Assembly (NCBI RefSeq): GCF_000406165.1
Contig: NZ_CM001977.1
Span: 2,054,124 to 2,118,123 of the forward strand
Direction of reading: 5' to 3'
Source: Dickeya zeae NCPPB 2538
GTDB taxonomy: Bacteria; Pseudomonadota; Gammaproteobacteria; Enterobacterales; Enterobacteriaceae
DNA: 64,000 nucleotides
The notes beneath the pieces were generated by a model, which ran no database searches, was not told the DNA's origin, and saw only the letters and a list, made by a program, of their open reading frames with translations. Of the stretch, positions 1-9,445 are shown in pieces. A program made the translations under genes and the position numbers. How positions within the stretch are numbered: the stretch's first letter is position 1; each line of letters opens with the position of its first letter.

Positions 1-668
1 ATGCCGCGATCCATACACGCGCGCATGGTTTGCCAGACTGCGGCGAAATAATCCTCAATTTCCTGGCGGCTATGCAACGCCAGTTCGTTGCGCATCATCA
101 TGCCGGAAATGGAAAGCCCGCTTTGTTTGCAGTGCTCCAGAATTTCCCGGGCGGAGCGATAAGGATGCGGTACGGTGAGGGGATCTTCCTGAGTCTGGCC
201 AAAGTGCGCTTCATCGACGATAAACCCACCGCCAATCGAATAATACGTTTGGCGAAACAGCGGAAGATCGGCAGCAAAAGCGGTCAGTGTCATGCCGTTT
301 TCGTGCAACGGCAAATTTTCTCCCCGGAAGACCATGCCGCCTTCTCGGGGGAAGGCGACCTCATGCACTCCCGCCAGAGATAACCGTTCGGTCTGCTCGA
401 CTTCCCGAATGAACGTCGGGATAGCATCAATATCCACCGTATCGGGTTGGTTACCTGCCAGGCCAAGGATAATCGCGATATCGGTATGGTGCCCCTTGCC
501 GGTCAGAGCCAGAGAGCCGTAAACCTCGACCATGACCCGATCGGTACGGGACAGCAAATCCCGCTGTTGCAGTTCATCGACAAATTGCTTACCGGCTTTC
601 ATCGGTCCAACCGTATGAGAGCTGGAGGGGCCAATTCCGATTTTGAACATGTCGAATACGCTTATCAC
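1..668 (-). CDS. sdaA: L-serine dehydratase (L-serine ammonia-lyase), N-terminal part, cut by window edge
   Basis: Deaminates L-serine to pyruvate and ammonia with a [4Fe-4S] cluster in the cytoplasm. Reading the minus strand from 668 gives an open frame running off the left edge, with FDMFKIGIGPSSSHTVGPMK near the N-terminus and LTGKGHHTDIAIILGLAGN further on, colinear with E. coli SdaA. About 222 of roughly 454 residues are present; the cluster-binding C-terminal half lies outside. The start is a GTG at 668-666, as 'VISVFDMF' aligns with the E. coli start and a GAGAGGAG ribosome site lies at 683-676. The neighbours nudL and pabB, in the same order as in E. coli, favour sdaA over its paralogue sdaB. 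Confidence 0.95.
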   Translation of the reverse strand, partial: MISVFDMFKIGIGPSSSHTVGPMKAGKQFVDELQQRDLLSRTDRVMVEVYGSLALTGKGHHTDIAIILGLAGNQPDTVDIDAIPTFIREVEQTERLSLAGVHEVAFPREGGMVFRGENLPLHENGMTLTAFAADLPLFRQTYYSIGGGFIVDEAHFGQTQEDPLTVPHPYRSAREILEHCKQSGLSISGMMMRNELALHSRQEIEDYFAAVWQTMRACMDRG

Positions 669-689
669 GCTGAAACTCCTCTCAGGGCG

Positions 690-723
690 TTGCCTGTTGT
701 GACTATTTGCCTGTTGTGACTAT
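690..723. repeat. Perfect 17-bp tandem duplication in the sdaA leader
   Basis: The unit TTGCCTGTTGTGACTAT occurs at 690-706 and again, without a gap, at 707-723. It sits 22-55 bases upstream of the sdaA GTG, just beyond the ribosome-binding site, so it lies in the 5' leader or promoter. The rest of the 669-922 gap holds no credible gene. Confidence 0.9.
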
Positions 724-922
724 ATAGGAAGCGGGCCATTGTTGCTCGCCATACCACCACTTATCCGGTGTGATGGCGCGGAGCTGACTCGCTTTAGAAT
801 AAAACTCGATAGAATGCGCTATTGTAGTGGAGAGTATGCTGCCATATTCGGCTTTTCACATGAAATAAAGTTATGTTATGCCGAAAAATAACTTATGGCT
901 GGCGAGGAGGAACACGCAGAGA

Positions 923-1546
923 TCAAACTGACTCCGGCATCGCCACGTGCAGTGCTAACTGACGAATGATGGCAGCGGTTAACCCCCAGACCAGTTGCTG
1001 CTGATACCAGGAGAGATACACCCGGTGGCGTTGTTGATGGCGTTTGATATCAAGCGGGTAGTAACGCTGTAGGGCGAACGCCTCGCGTAATGGCATTTCA
1101 AACAGTTCTGCGACTTCATCGGCGTTGGGATGAAAGGGCGTGTCCTCCGGCAACAGCCCGACCACCGGCGTGACCTGATAACCACTGGAGCTGTCGAAGG
1201 CGGGTAGCGTACCCAAAATCTGAACCGATGCCGGAGGAATGGCGACTTCCTCCTGGGCTTCACGCAGTGCGGTGGCAATCAGCGAGGCGTCTTCTGGGTC
1301 TGCCGCTCCGCCGGGGAACGCTACCTGCCCGGCATGCTTACGCAGGTGGGGCGAACGGCGTGTCAACAGCAGGCACGGGTCCGGGCGACGGATAATCGGT
1401 ATCAGTACGGCAGCCTGCCGTTGGTGGCGCGTAATCGGCAAAACCGGTGCTGTTTGCAACTGAAAGCGTGTAATAAACGCGTCCAGATCGTAAGGGGAGT
1501 CATCCTCCGTATCGGACAAGAAAGGCAACAGCGTGGTATCCGTCAT
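923..1546 (-). CDS. nudL: Nudix CoA diphosphatase NudL (YeaB)
   Basis: A Nudix hydrolase expected to cleave CoA and its derivatives to 4'-phosphopantetheine and 3',5'-ADP. The 207-residue product has a Nudix box at about residues 79-103 (GGAADPEDASLI followed by REAQEEVAI, fitting GX5EX7REUXEEXGU). It is preceded by LLTRRSPHLRKHAGQVAFPG, the conserved stretch of the CoA-specific subfamily. Length matches the family (E. coli about 190). It lies 18 bases after pabB on the same strand and upstream of sdaA, the same pabB-nudL-sdaA order as E. coli, so it is probably cotranscribed with pabB. Confidence 0.93.
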   Translation of the reverse strand: MTDTTLLPFLSDTEDDSPYDLDAFITRFQLQTAPVLPITRHQRQAAVLIPIIRRPDPCLLLTRRSPHLRKHAGQVAFPGGAADPEDASLIATALREAQEEVAIPPASVQILGTLPAFDSSSGYQVTPVVGLLPEDTPFHPNADEVAELFEMPLREAFALQRYYPLDIKRHQQRHRVYLSWYQQQLVWGLTAAIIRQLALHVAMPESV

Positions 1547-1564
1547 CTTGTTCAGCCCTCCGGT

Positions 1565-2935
1565 TTACTCCATGGTCGATATTGTTAATAACGGCAGAAT
1601 ACGGCCAATCTTGTCGAATGTTTCCTGATATTCTGCCTGTTCTTCGCTATCGGCCACAATTCCACCACCCGCCCAGCAGGACAGTGTGCCGTTGGTGGCG
1701 ATCAGTGTGCGGATGGTGATGTTGGTATCCATGGTGCCGCAAACGCTGAGATAACCGATACTGCCGCAATACGCATTGCGTCGGTGAGGTTCCAGTTCCT
1801 CGATAATCTCCATCGCCCGCACCTTGGGCGCACCGGTGATCGAGCCGCCGGGAAAGCAGGCGCGCAGCAGGTCGGTGGCGTGCTGTTGCGACGGGAGTTG
1901 CGCTTCGATGGTGCTGACCAGATGGTGTACTGCCGGAAACGGCTCCACCACAAATAGCTCGGGAACACGCACGCTACCCGGCACGGCGACCCGACCAATA
2001 TCGTTGCGCAGCAGGTCAACGATCATCAGGTTTTCTGCGCGGTCTTTTTCGGAGTCAGCCAGTCGCTGCGCCTGACGGGCATCTTCGTCGGCATTTGGCA
2101 GTCGCGGCAGTGTGCCTTTGATCGGTCGCGTTTGAATGTGGTTATCGTGTAGCCACAGGAAGCGCTCTGGCGAAATACTGAGCACGGCGCTATGCGGCAA
2201 TCGCAGAAAAGCGGAAAACGGTGCCCGGTTGCTGGCGGAAAGCGTCAGAAATGCCTGCCATTCATCCCCTTGATAAGTCGCCTGAAAACGCTGAGCCAGA
2301 TTGACCTGATAACAATCGCCTGCACGCAAATAGTCCTGAATCCGGCGGAACTTTTCACCGTACTGGTCACGACTCATGTTGGCTTGCCAGTTACTGGTCA
2401 GGCAGAAGGTACCCGGTTCAACGGGGGCAAGGTTATTTAGCCAGTCCAGTCGGCTCGCGATATCACCATGGCAGACCAGGGTCAGGCGCTGTTGGTGATG
2501 GTCGGCAATTAACGCCCAATCGTAAATACCTACTGCCATGTCAGGCTGGTCGATATCCCGCGCCGCCACGGAAGGCAGGTGCTCCACCCGTCGACCCAAA
2601 TCGTACCCAAACAGGCCTAGTGCGCCGCCCTGAAACGGGTAATCCGGATGGGGTGGCACGTTGACTGCCAGTGCGTCGATGTGCTGTTGCAGCAATAAAA
2701 ACGGGTCTTCGGTCGAAATCTGCCGGGTATCACCCTGTTGGATAGTGGTTTGTGTACCAATGGTCTCTAGCGTCAGACGTGGCTCCGCCACCAGAATGTC
2801 AAATCGGTTATGAGGATGGTCGGCAAATCCGGAATGGAGCAACATCGCCCAGGGCTGGTGTGAGAGCGTGCTAAAAAGGCGTAACAGCACATCCGGTTGG
2901 TAGGACAGAGCATGATAGACTATCGGTGTCGGCAT
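1565..2935 (-). CDS. pabB: Aminodeoxychorismate synthase component I
   Basis: Makes 4-amino-4-deoxychorismate from chorismate and ammonia supplied by PabA, the first step of the p-aminobenzoate branch of folate synthesis. The 456-residue product has the N-terminal anthranilate-synthase-I-like region and the chorismate-binding domain. Visible motifs are PIKGTLPR (the Lys replaces the Ala of anthranilate synthase and is the PabB catalytic lysine), ENLMIVDLLRNDIGRV and GSITGAPKVRAMEII. The length equals E. coli PabB. It is divergent from yoaH across about 145 bases and precedes nudL. Confidence 0.95.
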   Translation of the reverse strand: MPTPIVYHALSYQPDVLLRLFSTLSHQPWAMLLHSGFADHPHNRFDILVAEPRLTLETIGTQTTIQQGDTRQISTEDPFLLLQQHIDALAVNVPPHPDYPFQGGALGLFGYDLGRRVEHLPSVAARDIDQPDMAVGIYDWALIADHHQQRLTLVCHGDIASRLDWLNNLAPVEPGTFCLTSNWQANMSRDQYGEKFRRIQDYLRAGDCYQVNLAQRFQATYQGDEWQAFLTLSASNRAPFSAFLRLPHSAVLSISPERFLWLHDNHIQTRPIKGTLPRLPNADEDARQAQRLADSEKDRAENLMIVDLLRNDIGRVAVPGSVRVPELFVVEPFPAVHHLVSTIEAQLPSQQHATDLLRACFPGGSITGAPKVRAMEIIEELEPHRRNAYCGSIGYLSVCGTMDTNITIRTLIATNGTLSCWAGGGIVADSEEQAEYQETFDKIGRILPLLTISTME

Positions 2936-3081
2936 AACGGTATTGGTATGGTCTCGCGATGTTGGTCATACCGGCAGCCAAGCGCTGAACCGGCAGCAGG
3001 CGTTGCAGTGTTGCAAGCGTACCACAAACCGCAGCCTGACGCGGGCATAGTCGGCATAAAAAGGTTTTCAGGAGACGAATG

Positions 3082-3267
3082 ATGTTTGCAGGTATCCCGG
3101 CGCTGACCCATGAGCAGCAGCAACAGGCGGTGGAAAGAATACAGCACCTAATGGCGGAAGGCATGAGTAGCGGTGAAGCCATTGCCCAGGTAGCGGAGGA
3201 GTTGCGTCAAAACCATCAGGGAGCACGGGTGGTAGCGCGTTTTGAGGATGACGACGCACCAGAGTAA
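3082..3267 (+). CDS. yoaH: UPF0181 protein YoaH
   Basis: A conserved enterobacterial protein of unknown function, divergent from pabB exactly as in E. coli. The sequence FAGIPALTHEQQQQAVERIQ, then LMAEGMSSGEAIAQVAEELR, is nearly colinear with E. coli YoaH, and the C-terminus is acidic. Two Met codons are adjacent at 3079 and 3082. The CAGGAG site at 3069-3074 is better spaced for 3082, giving 61 residues. Confidence 0.9.
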   Translation: MFAGIPALTHEQQQQAVERIQHLMAEGMSSGEAIAQVAEELRQNHQGARVVARFEDDDAPE

Positions 3268-3317
3268 TGCAAGAGTCATGGCTGACGGGCGGCGTACTTC
3301 ATCGCCGCCCGCAAGTG

Positions 3318-3665
3318 TTATGCCACAGCGGCGATCGCTTTGATTTCGACTTTAAATTTGGGGTTCATCAATTTCGCTTCAACGGTGCAACGCACCGGCG
3401 CGCTGCCTGCCACCACCCAGGCATCCCAGGCGGCGTTCATGGCGGCGAAATCCGCTTTATCGGTCAGAAAAATGGTGACATCCAGCAAGCGACTCTTATC
3501 GCTGCCCGCCTGTTGTAAGATAGCATCCAGCGACGCGAGTGCGTTTTCGGTTTGGGCTTTGGCGTCGTCATCCAGGTTTTCCGGCACACTGGTGTAGTAC
3601 AGCGTGTTGTTATAGATAACCGCGTCGGACCAGCGTGCGTCAGGATTGATACGGGTAATGGACAT
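3318..3665 (-). CDS. yoaB: RidA-family protein YoaB
   Basis: A small trimeric YjgF/YER057c/UK114-family protein; relatives hydrolyse reactive enamine/imine intermediates from PLP enzymes. The 115-residue product starts MSITRINPDARWSDAVIYNN, closely matching E. coli YoaB. The family Arg is visible in APVRCTVEAKLMNP near the C-terminus. The start at 3665 was chosen over an upstream Met because the homologue begins there and AAGGAG precedes it by about 8 bases. It is divergent from yoaA, the E. coli arrangement. Its actual substrate is not shown by the sequence. Confidence 0.9.
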   Translation of the reverse strand: MSITRINPDARWSDAVIYNNTLYYTSVPENLDDDAKAQTENALASLDAILQQAGSDKSRLLDVTIFLTDKADFAAMNAAWDAWVVAGSAPVRCTVEAKLMNPKFKVEIKAIAAVA

Positions 3666-3938
3666 GAAGTCAGTCTCCTTGTGGCATGTGCGCGTTGCAG
3701 GATTTGCGTATTGCCGCATGTGTAGTGCAGTTGTGCAGAATTGTGCAGAGTGGAACAGGCGCTAAAACCGCAGAGACTAACACAGTTCGGCTTTCCGTGT
3801 GACCCCAGCGTGGGGCGCAAATATTAGCGTGCGGTGGAGACTTGAGCCGCAGTGGTGTCGTGTACGCAGGCTTGGCATAATCAGCCACCTTAATTCCGCC
3901 GCATTTAGGTGACGGCATTGTCAGACAAGAGAGACCGC

Positions 3939-5858
3939 GTGACAGCAGAGAACACAATCGACGATTTTGCAACGGATGGCGTACTGGCGCTGGCGATTCA
4001 GGGCTTCCAGCCGCGTGAACCACAACGGCAGATGGCGGCGGCTGTGTTGGACGCCATTGATGCCAGACAACCGCTGGTGGTGGAAGCGGGTACCGGCACT
4101 GGCAAAACCTATGCGTATCTGGCACCGGCTCTGCGTTCTGGTAAAAAAGTGATTGTGTCTACCGGTTCGCGCGCGTTGCAGGATCAGTTGTATAGCCGTG
4201 ATCTACCAACAGTCGCCACTGCATTACAGTTTCAGGGTAAGCTGGCGCTACTAAAAGGCCGTGCCAATTATTTGTGTATCGAACGCTTAGAGCAGCAATC
4301 ACTGGCGGGCGGCGATTTGGGTCATGACGTGTTGCGTGAGCTGGTACGGTTGCGTGGTTGGAGCCGCGAAACTGAAGACGGCGATATCAGCCAGTGCGGC
4401 GATGTCGCTGAAGACAGTGCGGTATGGCCACTGGTGACCAGCACCAACGATAACTGCCTTGGCAGCGATTGCCCGCATTACAAAGACTGTTTTGTGGTGA
4501 AGGCCCGTCGACGGGCGATGGATGCCGATGTGGTGGTGGTGAACCATCATCTCTATCTGGCGGATATGGTGGTCAAAGAGAGCGGGTTTGCTGAACTGAT
4601 CCCCGATAGCGATGTGGTGATCTTCGACGAAGCCCACCAGATTCCCGATATTGCCAGCCAGTACTTTGGTCAGCAGCTCTCCAGTCGTCAGTTGCTGGAT
4701 CTCGCCAAAGATATCGTGATTGCCTACCGCACTGAAGTGCGTGACGCCAGTCAGTTACAGAAAAGTGCTGATCGTTTGAGCCAGAGTACCCAGGATTTCC
4801 GGCTGGCGCTAGGTGACCCCGGATTTCGCGGTAATTTACGTGACATTGTCACGGATAATCTATTGCAGCGGTCATTGACGTTGTTGGATGACGCGCTGGA
4901 ACTGTGCTGCGATGTGGCGAAGTTGTCGCTGGGGCGCTCAGCCTTACTAGACGCGGCCTTTGATCGTGCGACCCTTTACCGGGCTCGATTAAAGCGGCTG
5001 CGCGATGTGCAGCAACCCGGTTACAGCTACTGGTATGAATGCACCTCGCGTCATTTTGTGCTGGCGCTGACGCCGCTGTCGGTTGCAGACCGCTTTCGCG
5101 AAGTCATGAGAGAGAAACCGGCCTGTTGGGTGTTTACCTCGGCCACGCTGTCGGTTAACGAGCAACTCACGCATTTTATTGAACGATTGGGGCTGGATCA
5201 GGCCCGCACATTACTGCTGCCAAGCCCGTTTGACTATGCGAGTCAGGCATTATTGTGCGTACCGCGCAACCTGCCGGAGATCAATCGCCCCGGCGCTGCC
5301 AGACAACTGGCGCGGCTGTTGCGCCCGCTCATCGAAGCCAATCAGGGGCGCTGCTTCATGTTGTGTACCTCACACCAGATGATGCGCGATCTGGCCACGG
5401 AGTTTCGTGCCTCGTTAACGTTGCCGGTGCTGGTTCAGGGTGAAACCAGTAAGCCACAATTGCTGGCGCAGTTTTTGGCAGCGGGCAATGCGCTGCTGGT
5501 GGCGACTGGCAGCTTCTGGGAAGGGGTGGATGTGCGGGGAGATGCGCTGTCGTGTGTGATTATCGACAAGCTGCCGTTTACCTCGCCGGACGATCCGCTG
5601 CTGAAAGCGCGTATGGAGGATTGCCGGGTGCGCGGCGGTGATCCGTTTAATGAGGTACAACTGCCCGATGCGGTCATTACCCTAAAGCAAGGGGTTGGTC
5701 GGTTGATTCGCGATGTGGAAGATCGCGGTGTGTTGGTGATTTGCGATAATCGCCTGGTGACACGGCCCTATGGCGAGGTGTTTCTGACCAGCCTACCACC
5801 TGCACCAAGAACGCGAGATTTGCGCCAGGCTATCGATTTTCTGACGCGCAAACCGTGA
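3939..5858 (+). CDS. yoaA: DinG-family ATP-dependent DNA helicase YoaA
   Basis: An XPD/DinG-like 5'-3' iron-sulfur helicase; the E. coli protein works with HolC (the DNA polymerase III chi subunit) in replication-fork repair. Motifs seen: Walker A in VEAGTGTGKTYAYLAPA, a four-Cys cluster region (SQCGD, then DNCLGSDCPHYKDCFVVKAR), DEAH box VIFDEAHQ, motif V/VI region SFWEGVDVRGD and LKQGVGRLIRD. The frame is open from a GTG at 3909. The GTG at 3939 is preferred because 'VTAENTIDDFA' lies nearer the E. coli start and AGAGAG precedes it; this gives 639 residues. Confidence 0.94.
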   Translation: MTAENTIDDFATDGVLALAIQGFQPREPQRQMAAAVLDAIDARQPLVVEAGTGTGKTYAYLAPALRSGKKVIVSTGSRALQDQLYSRDLPTVATALQFQGKLALLKGRANYLCIERLEQQSLAGGDLGHDVLRELVRLRGWSRETEDGDISQCGDVAEDSAVWPLVTSTNDNCLGSDCPHYKDCFVVKARRRAMDADVVVVNHHLYLADMVVKESGFAELIPDSDVVIFDEAHQIPDIASQYFGQQLSSRQLLDLAKDIVIAYRTEVRDASQLQKSADRLSQSTQDFRLALGDPGFRGNLRDIVTDNLLQRSLTLLDDALELCCDVAKLSLGRSALLDAAFDRATLYRARLKRLRDVQQPGYSYWYECTSRHFVLALTPLSVADRFREVMREKPACWVFTSATLSVNEQLTHFIERLGLDQARTLLLPSPFDYASQALLCVPRNLPEINRPGAARQLARLLRPLIEANQGRCFMLCTSHQMMRDLATEFRASLTLPVLVQGETSKPQLLAQFLAAGNALLVATGSFWEGVDVRGDALSCVIIDKLPFTSPDDPLLKARMEDCRVRGGDPFNEVQLPDAVITLKQGVGRLIRDVEDRGVLVICDNRLVTRPYGEVFLTSLPPAPRTRDLRQAIDFLTRKP

Positions 5859-5923
5859 CGCTTACCGGCGCTGGCTGTTATGATGCGCGCCGTTGAAATA
5901 TTTTCTCCCTGCCTGAGGTTGGC

Positions 5924-6625
5924 ATGTCTACGCGAATTTTAGCGCTTGATACCGCAACGGAAGCCTGTTCTGTTGCACTCTGGAATGATGGTGAAATCCA
6001 TTCCCTGTTTGAGGTTTGCCCTCGTGAACATACCCAGCGAGTATTGCCGATGGTCCAGCAACTGCTGGCCGAGCAAGGTATTACGCTCAATCAACTGGAC
6101 GCGCTGGCGTTCGCTCGGGGGCCGGGCAGTTTCACCGGTGTGCGTATTGGTATCGGTATTGCGCAAGGGTTAGCGTTGGGCGCCGGTTTACCGATGCTTG
6201 GCGTGTCGACGCTGGCGACGCTGGCGCAAGGGGCGCACCGCCTGACCGGCGCGAACCGGGTATTGGCCGCCATTGACGCCCGTATGGGGGAAGTCTATTG
6301 GGCGAGTTATGAGCGTGTTCAGCAAGGTCACTGGCAGGGTGAAGCGAGTGAGGCTGTGTTGGCACCGGTTCAGGTGCAGGCACTGACAGCATCACTGAGT
6401 GGCGACTGGGCCACGGCTGGAACCGGCTGGCAAACCTACCCGGATTTACTTGATAACCCGGCTATCACCCTGAATCATACCGATGTGCTGTTGCCTCAGG
6501 CTCAAGATATGCTGCCGCTGGCCTGGCAGTTATGGTCGTCAGGCGGTGCGGTGAACGTCGAACAGGCTGAACCCCGCTATCTGCGCAACAATGTGGCATG
6601 GAAAAAATTACCCGGCCGCGAATAA
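5924..6625 (+). CDS. tsaB: tRNA t6A37 threonylcarbamoyltransferase subunit TsaB
   Basis: The scaffold subunit of the TsaBDE complex that puts threonylcarbamoyl on A37 of ANN-decoding tRNAs. The 233-residue product has the ASKHA-fold start RILALDTATEACSVALW and the conserved GPGSFTGVRIGIGIAQGLAL segment, and lacks the metal-binding His pair of TsaD. Length equals E. coli TsaB (231). It follows yoaA by 65 bases on the same strand, the E. coli order, and precedes the slp-like gene. Confidence 0.95.
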   Translation: MSTRILALDTATEACSVALWNDGEIHSLFEVCPREHTQRVLPMVQQLLAEQGITLNQLDALAFARGPGSFTGVRIGIGIAQGLALGAGLPMLGVSTLATLAQGAHRLTGANRVLAAIDARMGEVYWASYERVQQGHWQGEASEAVLAPVQVQALTASLSGDWATAGTGWQTYPDLLDNPAITLNHTDVLLPQAQDMLPLAWQLWSSGGAVNVEQAEPRYLRNNVAWKKLPGRE

Positions 6626-6696
6626 CAGCAACTTATCGCATCAGCTACAGTCTAATTCAGGTATCTGTCATAACTTAACTTAACGGCAGCAGGCAG

Positions 6697-7335
6697 GTGT
6701 ATGTGATGACAATCGAATGTTTCGCCAATCAAGCGTTTGAGCGCAGACGGTCAGGGTGGATTCGGGGTGGATGGTGCGCGCTGCTGTTGCTAAGCCTGAG
6801 TATGCTGTCAGGCTGCGTCACGGTACCGGATGAAATCCGTGGCACATCGGCAACACCGCAGATGGACCTGATTCGGGTGATGAATGCCCCCAATCTGTAT
6901 GTCGGGCAGGAATCACGCTTTGGCGGCCGGATTGCGGATATTCGCAATGAAGCCAACCGCACCCGGCTGGAAATCGTGACATTACCGTTGGATGGTGCAG
7001 GCCGACCGCGGCTCGATGAACCATCGGAAGGGCGATTGGTAGCCTACGTGAACGGTTTTCTGGAACCGGTAGAGTTTAAAAACCAACTCATCACGGTAGT
7101 CGGACCGATTACCGGCAGCGAGCAGGGTAAAATTGGTGAACGGCCATACACATTTGTCGTCGTGAAGGTAGAAGGTTACAAACGTTGGCGAGTGGTGCAG
7201 CAGATGGTGTTGCCGCCACGGGCTTATGATCCCTGGTGGGACCGTCGCTATCGTCACGTCTGGGGACCAGGGTGGGGGCCAGGCTGGAATGATGGCTACG
7301 CACCGGTGCAGGTGGAGACGGTGGTAACCGAGTAA
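6697..7335 (+). CDS. yeaY: Slp-family outer-membrane lipoprotein (YeaY-like)
   Basis: A predicted lipoprotein with a hydrophobic segment (CALLLLSLSMLSG) followed by a lipobox LSGC; the acylated Cys is residue 40 from this start. The mature part, CVTVPDEIRGTSATPQMDLI and PNLYVGQESRFGG, matches E. coli YeaY/Slp. The C-terminus is rich in Trp, Gly and Pro. The N-region is longer than in E. coli; Met at 6706 is an alternative start. It lies between tsaB and fadD as in E. coli. The function of the family is poorly known. Confidence 0.88.
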   Translation: MYVMTIECFANQAFERRRSGWIRGGWCALLLLSLSMLSGCVTVPDEIRGTSATPQMDLIRVMNAPNLYVGQESRFGGRIADIRNEANRTRLEIVTLPLDGAGRPRLDEPSEGRLVAYVNGFLEPVEFKNQLITVVGPITGSEQGKIGERPYTFVVVKVEGYKRWRVVQQMVLPPRAYDPWWDRRYRHVWGPGWGPGWNDGYAPVQVETVVTE

Positions 7336-7389
7336 TACTTATCATCCGTCAGGCACTGGCCTGATAGTCAGATGACCTGATAGTAAAAC

Positions 7390-7417
7390 GAGGCGGCGAG
7401 GGTCGCCTCATTTTTTT
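7390..7417 (+). terminator. Rho-independent terminator after the slp-like gene
   Basis: GAGGCG (7390-7395) pairs with CGCCTC (7404-7409) and is followed by a run of seven T at 7411-7417. It closes the yoaA-tsaB-slp group before fadD. Confidence 0.85.
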
Positions 7418-7583
7418 GTCGTTATGGTTTTTGTAGTAATAGCAATACGTTGAAATTAAGTGATCGTCTTCTCAACCTGAGCATTGTGAATTTCACAGTT
7501 GTTAATATGAGTTAAAATGTTGTTACAGATCACTCGGGTTGGGATTGATTATGCCACTTAAAAAATATCTCGGGAGTGACGTT

Positions 7584-9254
7584 TTGGAAAAAATCTGGTT
7601 AGCGCGTTATCCGGCGGATGTCCCTGCGGAAATTGACCCGGATCGTTATGAATCGCTGATCGAATTGTTTGAACAAGCGGTAGCGCGTTATGCCGACCAG
7701 CCCGCGTTTATCAATATAGGCGAGGTCATGACGTTCCGTCGGCTGGAGGAGCGTAGTCGTGCATTCGCCGCTTATCTGCAACATCAATTGAAGTTGAAAA
7801 AAGGTGAACGCGTCGCGCTGATGATGCCTAACCTGCTGCAGTACCCGATCGCACTGTTTGGCGTGCTGCGCGCCGGGCTGGTGGTGGTTAACGTCAATCC
7901 GCTATATACACCGCGTGAACTGGAGCACCAGCTCAAAGACTGTGGCGCCTCCGCGATTGTTATCGTTTCCAATTTCGCCCATACGCTGGAAAAGGTGGTG
8001 TATAACACCCCGGTGAAACATGTGATTTTGACCCGTATGGGCGATCAACTGGCACCGGCAAAAGGTACGCTGGTTAACTTTGTGGTTAAGTACATCAAGC
8101 GACTGGTACCCAAGTACCACCTGCCGGATGCCATTTCGTTTCGCCATGTTTTGCAGCAGGGCAAGAAGATGCCCTATGTGCGACCAGAAGTTAATAACCA
8201 TGATCTGGCTTTTCTGCAATACACCGGTGGCACAACCGGTGTTGCCAAAGGTGCCATGCTGACTCACCGAAATATGCAGGCTAACCTGATGCAGGCCAAA
8301 GCGGCGTACGGTCCGGTGCTCCATGAAGGACGCGAACTGGTGGTAACGGCACTGCCGCTCTATCACATCTTCGCGTTAACGGTGAATTGCCTGCTGTTTG
8401 TCGAACTGGGCGGCAAAAACCTGCTGATCACCAATCCACGTGATATCCCTGGCATGATTAAAGAACTGGCGCATTATCCATTTACCGCTATTACCGGGGT
8501 GAATACGCTGTTTAATGCGCTGCTGAATAATGAAGCGTTTAGTCGGCTTGATTTTTCCACGTTGCACTTGTCGGTGGGCGGTGGCGCATCGGTACAACAG
8601 GTGGTGGCTGAGCGTTGGGAAAAACTGACCGGTATTCACCTGCTGGAAGGTTACGGGTTGACGGAAAGTGCCCCGCTGGTGGCGGGCAATCCTTACGACT
8701 TGCAGCACTATAGCGGCAGCATCGGTTTGCCGGTACCCTCCACCGATGTGCGAATCATCAATGATGACGGGCTGGATGTCGCACCTGGTGAGCCCGGCGA
8801 GCTGTGGGTGCGCGGCCCACAGGTGATGTCGGGTTACTGGCAGCAACCGGACGCCACGCATGAGGTGCTCAAAGAGGGGTGGCTGGCAACCGGTGACATT
8901 GTCACATCAAATGAGCAGGGTTTTCTGAAAATCGTTGATCGCAAGAAAGATATGATTTTGGTATCCGGTTTTAATGTTTATCCCAACGAGATAGAAGAAG
9001 TGGTGGTCCGCCATCCCAAGGTCTCTGAAGCCGCTGCTGTTGGTGTACCCAGTGAAACGTCAGGGGAAGCGGTAAAAGTTTTCGTGGTATGCCGCGATCC
9101 GTCACTGACGGTGGAGGAATTAGTGAGCCATTGCCGCCGGAACCTCACGGGGTATAAAGTGCCGCGATTATTTGAGTTCCGAAGTGAGTTACCTAAATCC
9201 AACGTAGGGAAAATTCTCCGGCGTGAGCTGCGTAATGAGCAGTCAGCTGCCTGA
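7584..9254 (+). CDS. fadD: Long-chain fatty acid-CoA ligase FadD
   Basis: Activates long-chain fatty acids to acyl-CoA at the inner membrane for beta-oxidation and phospholipid synthesis. The product shows the AMP-binding P-loop YTGGTTGVAKGAMLTH, ALPLYHIFAL, the LLEGYGLTESAP motif and the C-terminal DRKKDMILVSGFNVYPNEIE signature with the terminal lysine in PKSNVGKILRRELR. The frame opens at ATG 7539, but a TTG at 7584 (LEKIWLARYPADVP) aligns with the E. coli start, which is also TTG, and has GGGAG at about 7572-7576. That start gives 556 residues. FadR, its usual repressor, is encoded at 16060; I could not identify a FadR operator upstream. Confidence 0.95.
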   Translation: MEKIWLARYPADVPAEIDPDRYESLIELFEQAVARYADQPAFINIGEVMTFRRLEERSRAFAAYLQHQLKLKKGERVALMMPNLLQYPIALFGVLRAGLVVVNVNPLYTPRELEHQLKDCGASAIVIVSNFAHTLEKVVYNTPVKHVILTRMGDQLAPAKGTLVNFVVKYIKRLVPKYHLPDAISFRHVLQQGKKMPYVRPEVNNHDLAFLQYTGGTTGVAKGAMLTHRNMQANLMQAKAAYGPVLHEGRELVVTALPLYHIFALTVNCLLFVELGGKNLLITNPRDIPGMIKELAHYPFTAITGVNTLFNALLNNEAFSRLDFSTLHLSVGGGASVQQVVAERWEKLTGIHLLEGYGLTESAPLVAGNPYDLQHYSGSIGLPVPSTDVRIINDDGLDVAPGEPGELWVRGPQVMSGYWQQPDATHEVLKEGWLATGDIVTSNEQGFLKIVDRKKDMILVSGFNVYPNEIEEVVVRHPKVSEAAAVGVPSETSGEAVKVFVVCRDPSLTVEELVSHCRRNLTGYKVPRLFEFRSELPKSNVGKILRRELRNEQSAA

Positions 9255-9445
9255 TGGTTGCCTGTGGCGGTCATGACGGGTATGGTGAGAGCCTGCCTGC
9301 TGAGCACCACAGGACAACATCACCTTTCGCCAGGCCTTTGCCTGCCCTGACGGACCGGTAGAACGGCACCGTGTGGTTCGTCATGAATGTGTTTTATGCC
9401 CTGAGTGCGACTTTTCGCACTGGGTACAACCAAGAGAATACCGTT

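Noticed and set aside
7485..7497. TGTGAATTTCACA palindrome upstream of fadD as a CRP site
   Set aside because: The half-sites are too close: CRP needs TGTGA-N6-TCACA. Kept only as a curiosity.
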